Source of the DNA: Haliclona indistincta
Lineage: Eukaryota > Porifera > Demospongiae > Haplosclerida > Chalinidae
DNA: 64,000 nucleotides
Direction of reading: 5' to 3'
NCBI GenBank assembly: GCA_964017065.1
Contig: OZ024786.1
Location: 976,888 to 1,040,887, forward strand
Made by a program: the position numbers and the translations under genes. The notes under the pieces were generated by a model that saw nothing but the letters and a program-made list of their open reading frames with translations, was not told the DNA's origin and ran no database searches. Positions 1 through 13,607 of the stretch are shown one piece after another (the first letter of the stretch is position 1; each line of letters begins with the position of its first letter).

Positions 1-172
1 TATGTACTATGAACCAATAATGGGCTAAGAGAATGGACTAAGTGTTAGTTGGGAGGTAAAGTCAGCATGCCTGTACACTAGATATAAGAGTGTACAGGTG
101 TCCTGGCTCTAGCAGTGACCCACTATGGTTTTACTTTTTAATGCTTGTGCTACTTGTTTCACTTGGTGATAG

Positions 173-631
173 GAAAATACATTGTGCTGAAACCAGCCCT
201 GCCTCACATGCTTATTGAGCTCACTGAAGATTCAGTTGAGACTGCCACATTACCTGCAGGTGGTTCATGGGAGACAGTGCCGGCACAGTATTATAGTAAC
301 AGGTTAGTTAGTACTTTCAAGAGTGTTGAAATGTGAGATGCTGCCAAACATGGTCTTTGTCAGATCCAAGCATGCCCGTGGGACAGCTATAGAGACATGG
401 AGGACGGCTGGTGAGCAAGAGCTACCATCAGTGATCTCACCATCATAGTCACACAGGATCGTACTGGAGGGAACCACCCAATGCAGTTAGTGTTAGACTG
501 CATACCAATGAGCGTCAGTTATGATGAATTGTATTAGTCACCAAACCACATCATTCTATTTATAGTATCAACTCCATTACAGCAGGCAGACAGCTGCCCA
601 GGTTTGACCTCATGGAGGAGGTGCAAAAAAG
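173..631 (+). CDS. Unidentified partial gene, four candidate exons
   Basis: Four open stretches bounded by splice-like sites keep one reading frame: 173-302, 364-410, 457-513 and 583-631. Joined, they encode about 94 residues of ordinary composition, including pieces such as LIELTEDSVETATLPAGG, GSYWREPPNAVSVRL and RFDLMEEVQK. Donors are GTTAGT, GTGAGC, GTCAGT and GTTTAT, and each acceptor ends in AG; phases 2, 1 and 1 match across the junctions. I do not recognise the family. The gene would extend left of the window, and I could not find a convincing terminal exon. The weakest points are the third donor and the last exon. It could be chance open frame in repeat-rich DNA. Confidence 0.35.
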
Positions 632-1450
632 GTTTATAGAACAGGAAGGAAAGTAGTTGACAGGACAGGAACAAAAGTGCATGCCAGCACATTCTACTTG
701 AGCACAATGCTTATGAACGGGAAACATTGAGAGATGGTTGAGAGTGTGCTTTCTGTTTCAACTTTCTAACTATGCTCTCTGCCCCACAGCACAGACATGC
801 ACACTAACACACACACTCACTAACACAGATAGATAGTGATGGCTACCATTACTTATTACAGAAGATTCAAGACAACAAGCTTCAAGGATACACATAGAAG
901 CAACTTGCAGGCACTATCAGGCTGGGCCTATAGGAGCATACTTGTGTGTTTTCTGTTAGCACATCAACATGCACACACTCACAAACACAAGCAGACAGAC
1001 AGTGATGGTTGACAGGTATCACTGACTATCATTACAGCATAGAGGTTATTGATCCACTCATTCCAGACTATACATTGTTTGTGCATGTTGTTACGTCACC
1101 ACACTTGAAAGCATTTGGGCAGCACACACCTGTGTTATAGCAGACGCTTTTTCTTTGAAGACACACACACAAAAAAGGATTCAGGATTAGTCATGGAATT
1201 GTGTTACTAAACATAGCATTGTATTATGATAGTGAACCACATTATAATGGTTGCTAGGAAGTGATTGTGACGTCATCACCCATAGAGACCACAAGACACA
1301 CTCTTAGCAACATATCTAGTTACTACATTATAGGATTTGGGTAACTCTGAATACACTACATGTACATATAATACACTTGCTGGGGTATTGACTGAACAAG
1401 AATGTCCTAGAGCTTTACTCTCACCCCAGTTTTTTATAAGACCTGTAGTA
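632..1450. other. Non-coding stretch, no gene seen
   Basis: AT-rich sequence with short CA-rich patches (around 800 and 970) and no open frame with coding character. It may hold introns or the 3' part of the unidentified gene to its left. Confidence 0.4.
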
Positions 1451-1775
1451 ACCTCATGTGAGGCAGCAGCTAGAAACTGCTTAGTGCACAGGTGTCCTGG
1501 CTCTACCAGTGACCCTCTGTGAGGCAGCTAGACACTGCTTAGTGCACAGGTGTCCTGGCTCTACCAGTGACCCTCTGTGGGGCAGCTAGACACTGCTTAG
1601 TGCACAGGTGTCCTGGCTCTTCCAGTGACCCTCTGTGAGGCAGCTAGACACTGCTTAGTGCATAGGTGTCCTGGCTCTACCAGTGACCCTCTGTGAGGCA
1701 GCTAGACACTGCTTAGTGCACAGGTGTCCTGGCTCTACCAGTGACCCTCTGTGAGGCAGCTAGACACTGCTTAGT
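1451..1775. repeat. 58-bp tandem satellite, about 5.5 copies
   Basis: A unit of 58 bp, beginning GCTTAGTGCACAGGTGTCC and ending GGCAGCTAGACACT, is repeated head to tail with only a few substitutions. Related copies lie at 3629-3735 (about two units), and part of one unit at 92-125. The units are adjacent with no unique spacers, so this is a minisatellite and not a CRISPR-like array. No open reading frame runs through it. Confidence 0.9.
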
Positions 1776-3628
1776 GTATGTATACATGTGTGACCAGCCA
1801 AAATATAAAATACCTAGCCCTATTATATTTCCATCACATGAGAGGAATCCTCCCAGTGCATCATGCTAGCACAATACAGAGTCTCGTAATAACCACGGAA
1901 ACCATTAGAGTCTATTAGTCAATTCAACCACATTAAGTGAATGATTGGAAGCTGGAATGATTGGAAGCTGGAACCACATTAAGTGAATGATTGGAAGCTG
2001 GAATGAGTGAATACATAGTCTGATACATGTTGTGCATCAGACACATTATTTAGTGAAAACTGTTTGTTACCATGACAACTGCACAATCCACACAATAAGA
2101 GATGGAAGCTGTGTTGAAATGTGTTGTCATGACCAGTATAGGGGCATCTGCTTCTGTCTGCTGAAAGCACATCACGATTTGTTGCTCTCGTAATGCACAA
2201 TGCTCCAGTATACACAATGTCAGACGTGTGGAGACCAACACAGGACAAAGAACATAATAGTATAAAATCCAGTTATGATTATTAGTACAAGACTATCAAT
2301 GCTCCACAGACTACACAATAACAAGTCCTATCCCTGGAGTGTCAAATGAATGTCAGTGGATTATTTTAGACACACCTACAGACAGTCAACAAGCAACAGT
2401 TTGAAACAGCTACAATGTAACGATGCTGTGGTCATCAGCACATGTGACATTACCATACTTAGGTAGACAAATAATTGTTTGAGATGGTTGGATGTATATC
2501 AGTACACAAGGTGTTTCTGTGAATAATTGGAGGTCTTCATAGTAATTTAGACACACCTATACACAGTCAACAAGCAATCAATCTGAAACAGCTAACAATG
2601 CTGAGGTCATGTGATGTCACATGTGATAGACGACACAGTATTATACACAGGTCAACAAATTAAGTGTTTTTGAGATTAGTACACAAGGTTTGATATGCAG
2701 CATTGTTAAGCTTCTGCTGTTCCTGATGTCAAGATAGTCTCTCTTTTCATGCACTGAGAAACCACAGTCTGATATCGTAATGTGCTCTTTGATGATGCTA
2801 CTAGAATCTCATTTATGGAATGTACACTTAACATGGTTCTCTCTCTCAGGAAGGGATGGATAGACTTGTTAACACACAAGAGAAGACTCACATAACTACA
2901 GGGTACAAGCAATAGTTCAAATACTTCTTGTTCAAAAACATTATTTGGTAAAATAGAGAATAGCTACAAATAGGTGATTTATACACATACAGGTTGGTAC
3001 AATAGAACCCTCACTGTGGACATTTTTAGTGGGCACCCCTAAAATCGGGACACTAGATGTATACCCTTAATCAATACTATAACAACCCTTGAAATCAGGA
3101 CACCTCTCGAGAGGGTCAAAAAGGTTATCCGAATTAGAGAGGACCCACTGCAATACAAGGCAGCTATAGTCAGGAGGACTAAAGCTAGAAAATAGCATTC
3201 TCAAAGATAAAAAACAGCATTTTTACATTTGAGAGGAAAGCAGATAATTATTATGAAAACACAATATTAGCTATAGTTGAAACATCCCATAATATCAACA
3301 ACCAGCAGTTGACACACTAATGACTAAAAATGGTAATATTCATATTTGAACTGTGAACTATCATCCCACAACTCACACCACTAGCTAGGACACAGCTGTC
3401 AAACAAGGACCCTTAACAATGCATAACACAAACTATTATTTTATCTACCAATGTGTTTATAAACCCACGAATGTACTATGCACCAGAGGCAGTATACCTA
3501 TAACGGAATTAGATAGAAGCTTGTGTCTCACTGACCACTAGAGGTTCAGGTGGGACTGCCCACACCTGCAGTGGGAGGCACAGTCAGTACTCCTGTGAGC
3601 TACTAGCTTGAGTTCCAGGAATTGCATT
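1776..3628. other. Non-coding repeat-rich stretch
   Basis: No supportable gene. It contains a short direct duplication at 1936-2001 (GAATGATTGGAAGCTGGAA repeated) and two similar 80-bp blocks near 2365 and 2548 (acacacctacagacagtcaa type). At about 3007-3150 lies a decayed element with repeated aaatcNggacac motifs, related to the short repeats at 33160-33225. Confidence 0.5.
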
Positions 3629-3735
3629 GCTTAGTGCACAGGTGTCCTGGCTCTACCAGTGACCTTCTGTGAGGCAGCTAGACACTGCTTAGTGCACAGG
3701 TGTCCTGGCTCTATCCAGTGACCCTGGGGCAGCTA
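3629..3735. repeat. Second locus of the 58-bp satellite
   Basis: Two units of the same 58-bp repeat found at 1451-1775, with a one-base insertion in the second copy (tctatccagtg) and truncation after the CCCTGGGG end. Confidence 0.85.
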
Positions 3736-5230
3736 GACATGCTTCAGCCCTGGTTTTGTCTTGAGGCAGTCAATAGTTAAAATAATACATACATGTTACA
3801 TTTAAACAGTGTAGGGATCTACCCAGCAGCATCTTGGAAGCCTGCAAGCACATTGGTTCCTACTATAGGATTACTGGGTTAAGATAATAGCAATAACCAC
3901 TAGTTATGACAGTCTCAATGTACCATTAAATTACAAGAACAACTAATAGAGACTTAGGATGACAAAAACGTGATAACAGATTCCCAGGAGGGAATACACT
4001 GCCAGACATGCTGTTTGGATGGAGTGACCTTGTCATGCACTCATGCAGACAGCAGCAATGGTCAAATCCAAACTAAGGGTCATTCAGTCAAATTCTTGAA
4101 CCAGCTGTGATCAAGGAACTACACCATTCTGACCATAACCGGAGAAGTCTTTATGATGGAGCTAAATGTATAATATTTTAAATACAACCTTCCATATGAC
4201 ATTGTTTAATTTTATCAAGCGTAATTTATGATACAAGTGAGTCTGGTGTGTATACTAACCACTTCCTTAGTAACCATAAACATACACATACCAGACAATT
4301 AGGAGACTGTATCCATCTACTAAATCACTACTATACAGCAAATACCTAATCAATCTCAAGTGTGACTAGTGTATAGGTACATTGTTATTCACGACCATTA
4401 AGTAAGACAGCTTATGAATATCATTAATAGTTCACACACCTCTCATAGCATCACATCGCTCTAATACAATGTAGTATCAGAATGAATTTGATCACAACTA
4501 GCTACCTCTAGTTACATAACAATATATCTTTATTCTCAGCAACACCAGGGAAGTCACACGGTCTCTCTGAAACACGAGCACCCCTCGCCCATTTGCTACC
4601 ATGCACTCACCCCAATCTATCTACAATAATTCATTATCGTGGTATGGTAGTCAGCCCGGCACACATTGCATTCGTGCCACTTGCTTTTGGTACCTTTAAT
4701 GATCAGCAGATCAGATTAATATGAATGAATTGAATTTGTTCGGTCATTTTCAAAAATTGGTTGAAACATCTGAAGTGGTTATTTGTAAGAGCCTAGCTTT
4801 ACTTACTTTTATTCAAATATTGATCACATCCTTCTCTTTTGATTCCACTAGTGTGCACTAATGCCTGATGGAATATGCACAGTACAGTAGCTTGTCTGAG
4901 AGAGAGAGAGTGAGTGAGTGAGAAAATAGTTAAAATTCCAATTACCTCCAACTATCAACAGATGGACAATAATAAAAATGGAAAAAAATATGAGTTTCGT
5001 ACCATTTCAGCACTCAGGTGTCTCTGCTCATTTGGTCTCATGCGTCTTCATCCAAAAGTGATCACGCATAGAAGCATGTGCTGGACAATGCAATGTGCAA
5101 TGCTGGCGATCGAGCAGACCACAAGGCGGGGCAAGGGGCGGAGTTTTAGCTTTCATCACGTGATTGCATTTTTTGCTGAGTCATCTCGATCTCATGAAGG
5201 TCAAGTCAAAGGTGACTTCATCTGAGAAGG
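3736..5230. other. Intergenic stretch upstream of the membrane-protein gene
   Basis: No gene seen. A short GA microsatellite lies at 4900-4922. The open frame at 4914-5225 starts inside this GA run, has no domain signal and overlaps the promoter region of the next gene, so I do not call it. Confidence 0.45.
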
Positions 5231-5240
5231 TATTTAAAAA
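5231..5240 (+). promoter_or_regulatory. TATA-like box
   Basis: TATTTAAAAA lies about 55-60 bp before the ATG at 5294 of the downstream gene. The spacing suits a TATA element with a short 5' leader. Inference from position only. Confidence 0.35.
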
Positions 5241-5293
5241 CGGTAACGTATTGTTTGTGTGTGTTTGCTTGCTTTGCTTGTTGGTTGAGCGAA

Positions 5294-7383
5294 ATGACTT
5301 GGGTCCTTAAGTTCTTAACGTTTATCTTGTTTGTTGCTGTTGCCGCCTCAAAGGAGGAAGACAATCGCGGTAAGTAACGCGCGTTGTCAGCATGTCGACA
5401 ACTTTGGGCGCTATTGTTATACAAACAGGTGTCGATGTCAAAGAGACAGAGCGTGCTTGTTTCCCGCTTAGTGCGTTTCCCCGCGAACTTGTCTTTCACA
5501 CACTGACACACTAGACACATTATTCTCACACGCCTGCCCCACGCTTCATCACCTGTGTGACCCGGATCAACCGTAATATTCGCCACCTCGTTAATTATTC
5601 ATGAACTCCTAAACCCAAGACCCTAAAAACCTTCGCCGCTAACTGTGCAAAGTCGGGAGGGTATCCTAACCCGGGCCTTCGGCCCTTGGTAAGCCTAAGG
5701 ATCGTCGGGAGGGTCGTCCTAACCCGGGCCTTCGGCCCTTGCTAAGCGTCAATTGCGCACATAATTAACGAGGTGGCGAATATTACGGTTGATCCTGTGA
5801 CCCTTCTCTCCACCCCAGGTATTTGCAGGGCAATCACTTCTACCGGAGATGGTCTACAGCAATATAAGAAAGTCGTTGGATCGTCAGATGGGACAACAAC
5901 AAAGCCGATTTCAGCGGATGTTCTGCAGCTTGGGCGCGGAAGCCTTCTCCGTCAGCTGAACAAGCAGAGATTCGCGCTTAACGACAGCCACATAGTCCAA
6001 GCAACTGCCACTGGTCTTTTAGTCATTAACGCTACCACAGGCAAAGTAGAGCAGTCTCTCTCTATCGATCCTTCGAGCTGCACGCCCCTGGAGCTAGCGG
6101 AGGCAAACGGACTGAATGCTGGTTCTAACGACAAGCCTATTGTACTACTTGTGCTGTGTGAGACTAGGCGAGTATATGCTATGGCCGAAATCGAGGGTCG
6201 ACTTGTCGTTGAACCATATAAAACTCGTGACATTCAGTCAAATCTTGTCAGCATCAGAATGAGCACCACAAGTGACAGTTCGTCAGATGAAGAGGCAACG
6301 GGACTGGCGTTTCTCAAAAATGACATTATCTATCATTTACCATATCTCAGTGGTAGTCCTATCCCTGTGCTTTTCTACGTAAGCTCATCTCGCAGCTGTC
6401 AGGAGCCAGCCCTGTCATCGCTGAACACAACACATTATCTTCTAGTATGTACTACGAAGTTTTTTACTGTTGACAAAAAAGCCAAAACTACGCTCATCGG
6501 ATCAAGAGTTCAGGGTTCGAAGATTTCCTCTTCAGAGAACGGCGAGGTAGTCGTTTTGTCGACTGGTACAAATGCTGAGGTACGCACAGTCTATCTGACT
6601 CAATCGTGTTCAATTGATGTGGCTGGACTCGTTACTGTCGACTTTACGAAAGTTAAAAACTCCACATTTGTGCTCCTCTTTACCTCTCAAGGTGTGTACC
6701 TCCATAATGTCAGCACAGGCTGCCCGAGCTCCATCCCCTCTCTGCTCACCATGACCCCTGTCGCACCAGTATGCCTCGAGCAGCAAGCGTGCTTCGGATA
6801 TTATTTCACAGAGGACATCAACTTGCTGTTCGTCACGTCGCAGAAATCCACTAACCCGGACAGATATGAAGTTGAGGCGTACGATATGACATTGAGAACT
6901 TCCTTAAACATTAACTTTGTTCTCAATGAACCTCCTCTCCTTCTACATTATGAACCTCTTCCGCCACTTCCTCCTTTACCTACTCCTTCCTCATCAGACA
7001 CCATCACAATCACATCCACACCTGTCTCATCATCCAGTCCAGTAGCAACTCCACCCAGTCCTAACATCGAATCAAACACTCAAATAATAGTAATAGGTGG
7101 AGTTTTTGGTGTTGTGCTACTGGGGTGCATAACAATAGCTGGAATCATCATCAGCTTGGTGATTTGTAAACACCTGCATCGTAAGCGTCCTCAGAGAGAA
7201 CTTCCTCCTGCTCGAAAATGCTTATCATGTGAAAGCATTGGATCTTCCGAGAGCAGTGATTCCATCAAGACTCCGCAGATTCATCCTCCGATTCAAGCTT
7301 CGCTAGACACACCAGTTCAAGACAACCATGAGACCTCCGTCAGACTTGAACATGGCCCTTCTCAACCTCAGCAGTTTGTTTAG
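5294..7383 (+). CDS. Single-pass type I membrane protein, two exons, 546 aa
   Basis: Exon 1 is 5294-5369 (ATG, donor GTAAGT) and encodes a clear signal peptide, MTWVLKFLTFILFVAVAA. Exon 2 is 5819-7383 (acceptor after a pyrimidine tract ending CCCCAG, stop TAG). The phase-1 junction rebuilds a Gly codon, so the frame is continuous. The ectodomain (about 26-415) has around ten cysteines and several N-glycosylation sequons. It has short repeating beta-strand-like stretches that could be a propeller, but I recognise no named domain. A Ser/Thr/Pro-rich stalk (about 417-445) precedes one TM segment (about 448-475), a basic stop-transfer (KHLHRKRPQ) and a 70-residue tail without tyrosines that ends QQFV. 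The open frame would also read upstream to 5773, but that part comes from a MITE inside the intron. The protein is probably a surface protein of sponge-type lineage; function unknown. Confidence 0.82.
5564..5795. mobile_element. 232-bp MITE in intron 1, 8-bp target duplication
   Basis: Perfect 35-bp terminal inverted repeats (5564-5598 and 5761-5795, beginning GGATCAACCGTAATATTC) are flanked by the 8-bp direct repeat TGTGACCC at 5556-5563 and 5796-5803. The 8-bp duplication suggests hAT or a superfamily with similar cutting, but the ends do not look like typical hAT termini. The interior holds two copies of a unit with CTAACCCGGGCCTTCGGCCC, also found in tandem at 25045-25255. No coding capacity. 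Confidence 0.92.
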
Positions 7384-7504
7384 ACAGTGTTAGTGTTCTT
7401 CATTCAAGGCCTCGACTCTCTTTCGTATTTATCATCATCCCATAGTGTATTCATATATGTAAAGAACTGCTGGAAGGTTTTAAAATATTATTATTATGTT
7501 TGAC

Positions 7505-7510
7505 AATAAA
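7505..7510 (+). promoter_or_regulatory. Polyadenylation signal
   Basis: AATAAA lies 122 bp after the stop of the membrane-protein gene, inside an AT-rich 3' tail. No competing signal lies closer. Confidence 0.6.
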
Positions 7511-7875
7511 AATTTATTAAGTTAATAAATATAATTATTATTTATAATTGACCACGTGTACATGTTTTGGCTACCGTGTCCTCGCTCTCTGCAGTGCTAG
7601 TGTGCTAAAGGAATGCGATCGCTTTAGTCTTCTCCAGAATGTCTAACAAGAAATTAGAAGGTGTGAAATCGTGACAACGCTGTTTAGTTCCTGATTCTTT
7701 CTTGCAGATCTTCTTCTTAGTTTTTGTTGCCTCCTCGAATGAGAAGAGTACCACCATCTGGTGGGGAAAGAAGAGAATGTAACAATTTAGCTCGGTAGCT
7801 GTACAGATCTGCCAAGAATCGGAGAATCAGTTCTTGATCTTCAAACCATCACGTGACTAAAACGTTACTTTCTTT

Positions 7876-8518
7876 GGCTACCTTGCTCGTGAGCTGTCTC
7901 ACAGCTATCTGCTGAAAGAGGACCAGGAGCTGTACTCAGAGAAACAGAAAAGTGTCTCCACATTCCTTAGAACATCAATTGAACTGGAAAAAGTGAGACT
8001 GGACTAATAATCAAAACCATCTCGAATGGAGAGAGGCGAAGGGTGCGCAGCGCGTTCCCAACACGACGTTTTAACTTACGGTTGTGTACAAAATCATCCA
8101 GTATTGCATGCAGTTAAATCGAGGTCTAAAAATTAATTTAAAGTGCATGCATGACATCACACAATTTGCATGACAGTTTGATTTGATAACTGTTTACTTC
8201 ACACTCGCATGCAACTTGCCTTTCTTTTCTCTCTCTCTCTCTCTCTCCCCCTTAGTCCAGTCTTGTTCAAGATACTGATCGGTATAACTCTCTTGACCAG
8301 AGCATCTTGCTATAGATACATTCCGGATAAAGAAGTAGACGAATGAAGAGAAAAAGGAAGAAGTCAAGACAGTTGGGACAAGCTCATCGCAACCATCACT
8401 TGCTGCATCAGAAAAGCAAAGTCACCCGATATTACAGACCTCCGAAAGCGTCCCTCAGCGAAGCACAAGTCACTGTCTTCAATGGAATGAAACGCTCAGT
8501 GGACACAGAATTGTATGA
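7876..8518 (+). pseudogene. TAPT1-like gene remnant lacking its membrane core
   Basis: Segment 7876-7992 reads as a TAPT1-family exon (ARELSHSYLLKEDQELYSEK, then FLRTSIELEK) and ends at a GTGAGA donor. Segment 8257-8346, after a long CT tract ending TTAG, reads VLFKILIGITLLTRASCYRY. From memory this matches the last membrane helix and following SCxY stretch of TAPT1 proteins. Its frame hits TGA at 8344. A one-base frame change there opens 8345-8518, a charged low-complexity tail (EEKKEEVKTVGTSSSQPS). TAPT1 proteins have several hundred residues of multi-pass membrane sequence between these parts; here only about 260 bp separate them and no such exon is present. I read it as a truncated, frameshifted copy. 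Family assignment rests on remembered motifs. Confidence 0.55.
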
Positions 8519-9090
8519 TAGCAAAAAAATGACTGCTTAGCTGCTCAAATTTTACTAGTATCAAATTTTTATGAAGCACAACAAAAATATACCTGAGACT
8601 TGTTTACAATAATTATAAAACCACGAGAACTCAAAAAATGAAGATGAAAGATAAAGTGAAATAAAATAATAGTATCTACTATAATTACAACTCATTAAAT
8701 TTAGTATACTATTGATAGATTAGTATACTAAAGTTCATTTAATACACTATAGTTTAATTTTAGTACACTATTGTAATAGATAGTGCAGTACCTATGAATT
8801 ACTAGTTCTTAGTGAAACTCTCTTCATAGCTCAGTCCACTCATAGCTCAGTATCATGATAGCGCTAGTTGGTAGAGAAGCCATTACTCTAGCACTGAGGC
8901 CTTTCTTTAACCCTACGATGCTTTCCTCTTGCCAGAACTTGACTAACGTGGTTCTCATAGAGTTACTCCTCTCAAGCTAGAGAGGGATGGAGGAGAGAGA
9001 GAGAACATTGACATGTGCTAAAAATGAGTATTATAGCAGCAAAAGTGTTCTTCACATGTAACTGAACAATTTTCAAAGCTTCATAGCATT
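8519..9090. other. AT-rich non-coding stretch
   Basis: Contains several short related motifs of the type TTAGTATACTA and AGTACACTAT between 8690 and 8790, some arranged as small palindromes. No gene seen. Confidence 0.5.
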
Positions 9091-10001
<911 letters not shown>

Positions 10002-10622
10002 TGGAACCAATCTCTTTGAATTTGTAAACAAGTCATCGTTACCATAGCGACAGTACTATAGTAAACATACATGTGCATACTACTACCAATGATCATGTTA
10101 GTGTATGCTGCTTGAAATGATAAGCTCTTGATTGCAAGTTTGTCTTTTTTCATCACTTGTAATTCTTGCCTAGTTTCTGATAGCCTTGCTAGTAGCTACA
10201 GTCTTTACACACCCAGGAAAACATAAGCTGATTACCATGTGACCTTGCCTTCCATCATTGGATATGCCCACGTTGTTTCCCACCAGCTAGGTCACTACAT
10301 GTAGATCACACCATCACTACTACAAGGCCTCGGTCACACCACGATAAATTGACGACAACACGTCATTTTTTCCAGATATGTCCGTTAAATTCGTTGTCAT
10401 ACAGCAGACGTTGTCGCACCATTGGAGACCAAGATTGTGACTGCGACAGTTGGCAAGAATTACAAGTGATGAAAAAGGACAAAAATTGCAATCAATAGCT
10501 TATCATTTCAAGCAGCATACACTAACATGATCATTGGTAGTAGTATGCACATGTATGTTTACTATAGTACTGTCGCTATGGTAACGATGACTTGTTTACA
10601 AATTCAAAGAAATTGGTTCCAA
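10002..10622. repeat. Inverted duplication with arms of about 170 bp
   Basis: The left arm (about 10002-10171) and right arm (about 10452-10622) are reverse complements with a few mismatches and indels; the outer ends TTGGAACCAAT and ATTGGTTCCAA face each other. About 280 bp of spacer lies between them. No flanking target duplication was found, so it may be a foldback element or a local inverted duplication. Confidence 0.8.
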
Positions 10623-12975
10623 GACAAACCTACATGTATCACGAAGCCAAAATTGCACACTATAAGAGAAACAAGTATCGAACAAAATTAATCTAATTCA
10701 GAGACCAATGAGCTGCTGCTTGACACCGGTGGGGAGCAAAACCGGGAAAACATAGCGGTCCTTGTGAAGGGCCGACGATAAGCTAGCTGGCTTCAACTAA
10801 AGAGACTTTGCTTTGAAATACACCATCTTGATAGCTAACAGTAGTCGCCTGAGAAGTTACTACAGTAAGGCATTCATCTTTGGTACTGTGACCACATGCG
10901 CGTTCTGTCACAACCACAATAGTCGTGCTTTGCCACCATCTTTATCATAGTGTGACCAGCTGGGACTAAGAAAGACATGATCAATGAATTAATTACAGTG
11001 AACAGCCATCAGCCTGGAGTCAGAGTGTTAACCACACCTATAGTCCCACCCCTGAGGGAAGTCGTTCAGTACTACATTGGACAGCCACCTCTCTGTGGTT
11101 GCTATAGCAACGCACCTTCAACAACAATTCTTCGTTCTATAGGCATGTATCATGGAGTGGTAGCATACACACACATGTACATGATGATAGATTACGTCAC
11201 TGGAATTACAAGCTAGTTATGTAAATTTAATCCAATTAACAGGCTCTTAGTAGACACTAGTAGGGTCTACATGCTATAGGCTAACTAGCAAGCAGACAAG
11301 AGTCAGCATAGCAACCCAATCACTGAGCACGTGTACAAGAAAAAAAAAGCCAAATCATGTGTGAGTGAGGAGGATATTGCATTGACTTACTACCAGTACA
11401 TGAGTATTATCAACCAGCAACAAGCATGAATGATTAGTCACTTCCTAGTTGGTACAGCTACACTATATTATCTCATCTAAAATCACCTAGCTAGCTAGCT
11501 CTCTATTTCCATTTACCTAACTTGATATGCTATTATGCATGTCAGGTAGTCAGGAAACACTGGATATACTATCGATTGTGATGGATCATTTTTCATATCA
11601 TTGTCACGTTCACTCAAGTCACAATCTAGTGTGAAGGAAGTTAAACTAATCATAGTGGGATGGAAAGTGTAGTATTTTTACAAGACCACTATGAGTCAGT
11701 ATTAAGATCATTACAAGCTCTTTAACAGCTATATGACACCACCAAATTTCCCTATGAAACAGAGATGTGTGTGACTGCTACACACTACAGATATTAAACT
11801 GCATGTACATGATCTGACCAATCAAGCCACTACAAGTAGTTCATATATTACATTATCTTATTAACTAGTTATTATATATCATTCAAGTGGTTAGAGTGAG
11901 CTGTGATGGGTACACCATTACACTATAGCGTGTTCTACTGATTAAACCTGTTTAGTCTTTCTTATTACTATTATGAGGAGGAGTGAACATGACAATATCC
12001 AGTTGTGTCTAGGAAATGGTAGAACACTGTTATCCCAGCAAGCTATACCTGAGCTAACGATCAACTAGCAGTTTATCAACTGGGTAAACAGCTAAACCCA
12101 GTTCATTATGATAAACTGGGTTTAGCTTGCTGTGATGATGGCTATGTCTTTATGCACACCATGCACCAGTGCAGGAGCAAACATCACAAAAGTGTCTACA
12201 ATAAAATAAAAGCTTGTTTCTATTACTGTGTGGTCTAGCTTGGTATAGTCACTTTGATTTGTCTTTCCAACACTAGTCCAACTCAATCTACCAACATTGC
12301 CGACTCAATCTATATACAATCAGACCAAACCACATGTAGCTATTAAATCAGACCAGTCTAGTCTCTGGATCTAGATCAATCTTCCTCAATGCATTGATTG
12401 AACAAGGACCAATATGGTACCATGAAGATTGAGACTAGCAACTATACTGACATGTACTTAACAATATTTTGTGTTTATCATGACCACTTCCTCAATCTGG
12501 TCTACAAGACACTGGAACAGATTCTAGATTGTTCTAGAACAGGCTTCCTGAGTATCCTAACTGTTCTAGAATGCTCACTTTGACACAGACGAGAACAGAA
12601 ATCAAGCAGGCATTACCACTATTAGTGCGCCAGGTGGATGCATGTGCCTAAAAATATTTGACACCTTAATTGAGTTATCCAAATTGCCAGCAAATGGCTA
12701 TGATACATGTATATTGCAGACATGTGTCTGGTGGTACAGAACCAACCACCACAGCCAAATACATAGTAGGAAATACCTCATAATGATATGTAAGGGCTGT
12801 AGGATAGACCACTACAAAGGCTCACACTCTAGTTGTTGACTATGGACTGACTCTGTATGCATGTTACCATGGTGATGGTGAGGACTACATCTGTTGATGT
12901 GACCAGTGATCCAATGACTCCTGTCAACTTGTACCCTACCACTTCAGGTAGCACCATACTGATGGTTTGAGCTTA
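10623..12975. other. Non-coding stretch with one strong hairpin
   Basis: No gene is supportable. At 12090-12127 there is a perfect 14-bp stem (AGCTAAACCCAGTT and its complement) with a 10-nt loop. Short open frames at 10977, 12398 and 12642 show no domain, no splice partners and no initiation context. Confidence 0.45.
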
Positions 12976-13209
<234 letters not shown>

Positions 13210-13607
13210 TGAGAGCTATGCACACATGGCTAGGATTAGTGGATGATGCAACAGCTACATGTAACAAGGTGATAGCACTGTACTACATACACAGGAAATC
13301 GGCAGGTATGAATTGGTTCCCTGGATGGGAACACAACATTACCATAGCATGGTATTTGATGAGTACAGCGACACAGCTGACAATACAAACAAACAAGAAT
13401 AACCCTATCCTGCACCCACAGAGCTATCCTGCACGCACAGAGATATCGACTTTAAGCAGTGCAAATCAACTCATATACACACTGTAGACAGGCAACACAC
13501 TACTGCTGTACACCAGCAGCATCAGCACAGCTAGTTCAAGGCATAATAAGATGGTAGTATGACTCCAGATTCCTCGAGAGCAGCAATGAATACTGTTGCT
13601 GTTCCAG

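Noticed and set aside
1451..1775. CRISPR-like array
   Set aside because: Units are contiguous without spacers and the context is animal DNA; it is a minisatellite.
4914..5225. 103-codon frame before the membrane-protein gene
   Set aside because: Starts in a GA run, overlaps the promoter region and shows no domain or partner exon.
5218..5586. 122-codon minus-strand frame beginning MANITVDP
   Set aside because: Its start lies in the left terminal repeat of the intron MITE and it runs antisense through exon 1 of the membrane-protein gene.
5952..6233. 93-codon minus-strand frame
   Set aside because: Antisense shadow of the membrane-protein exon.
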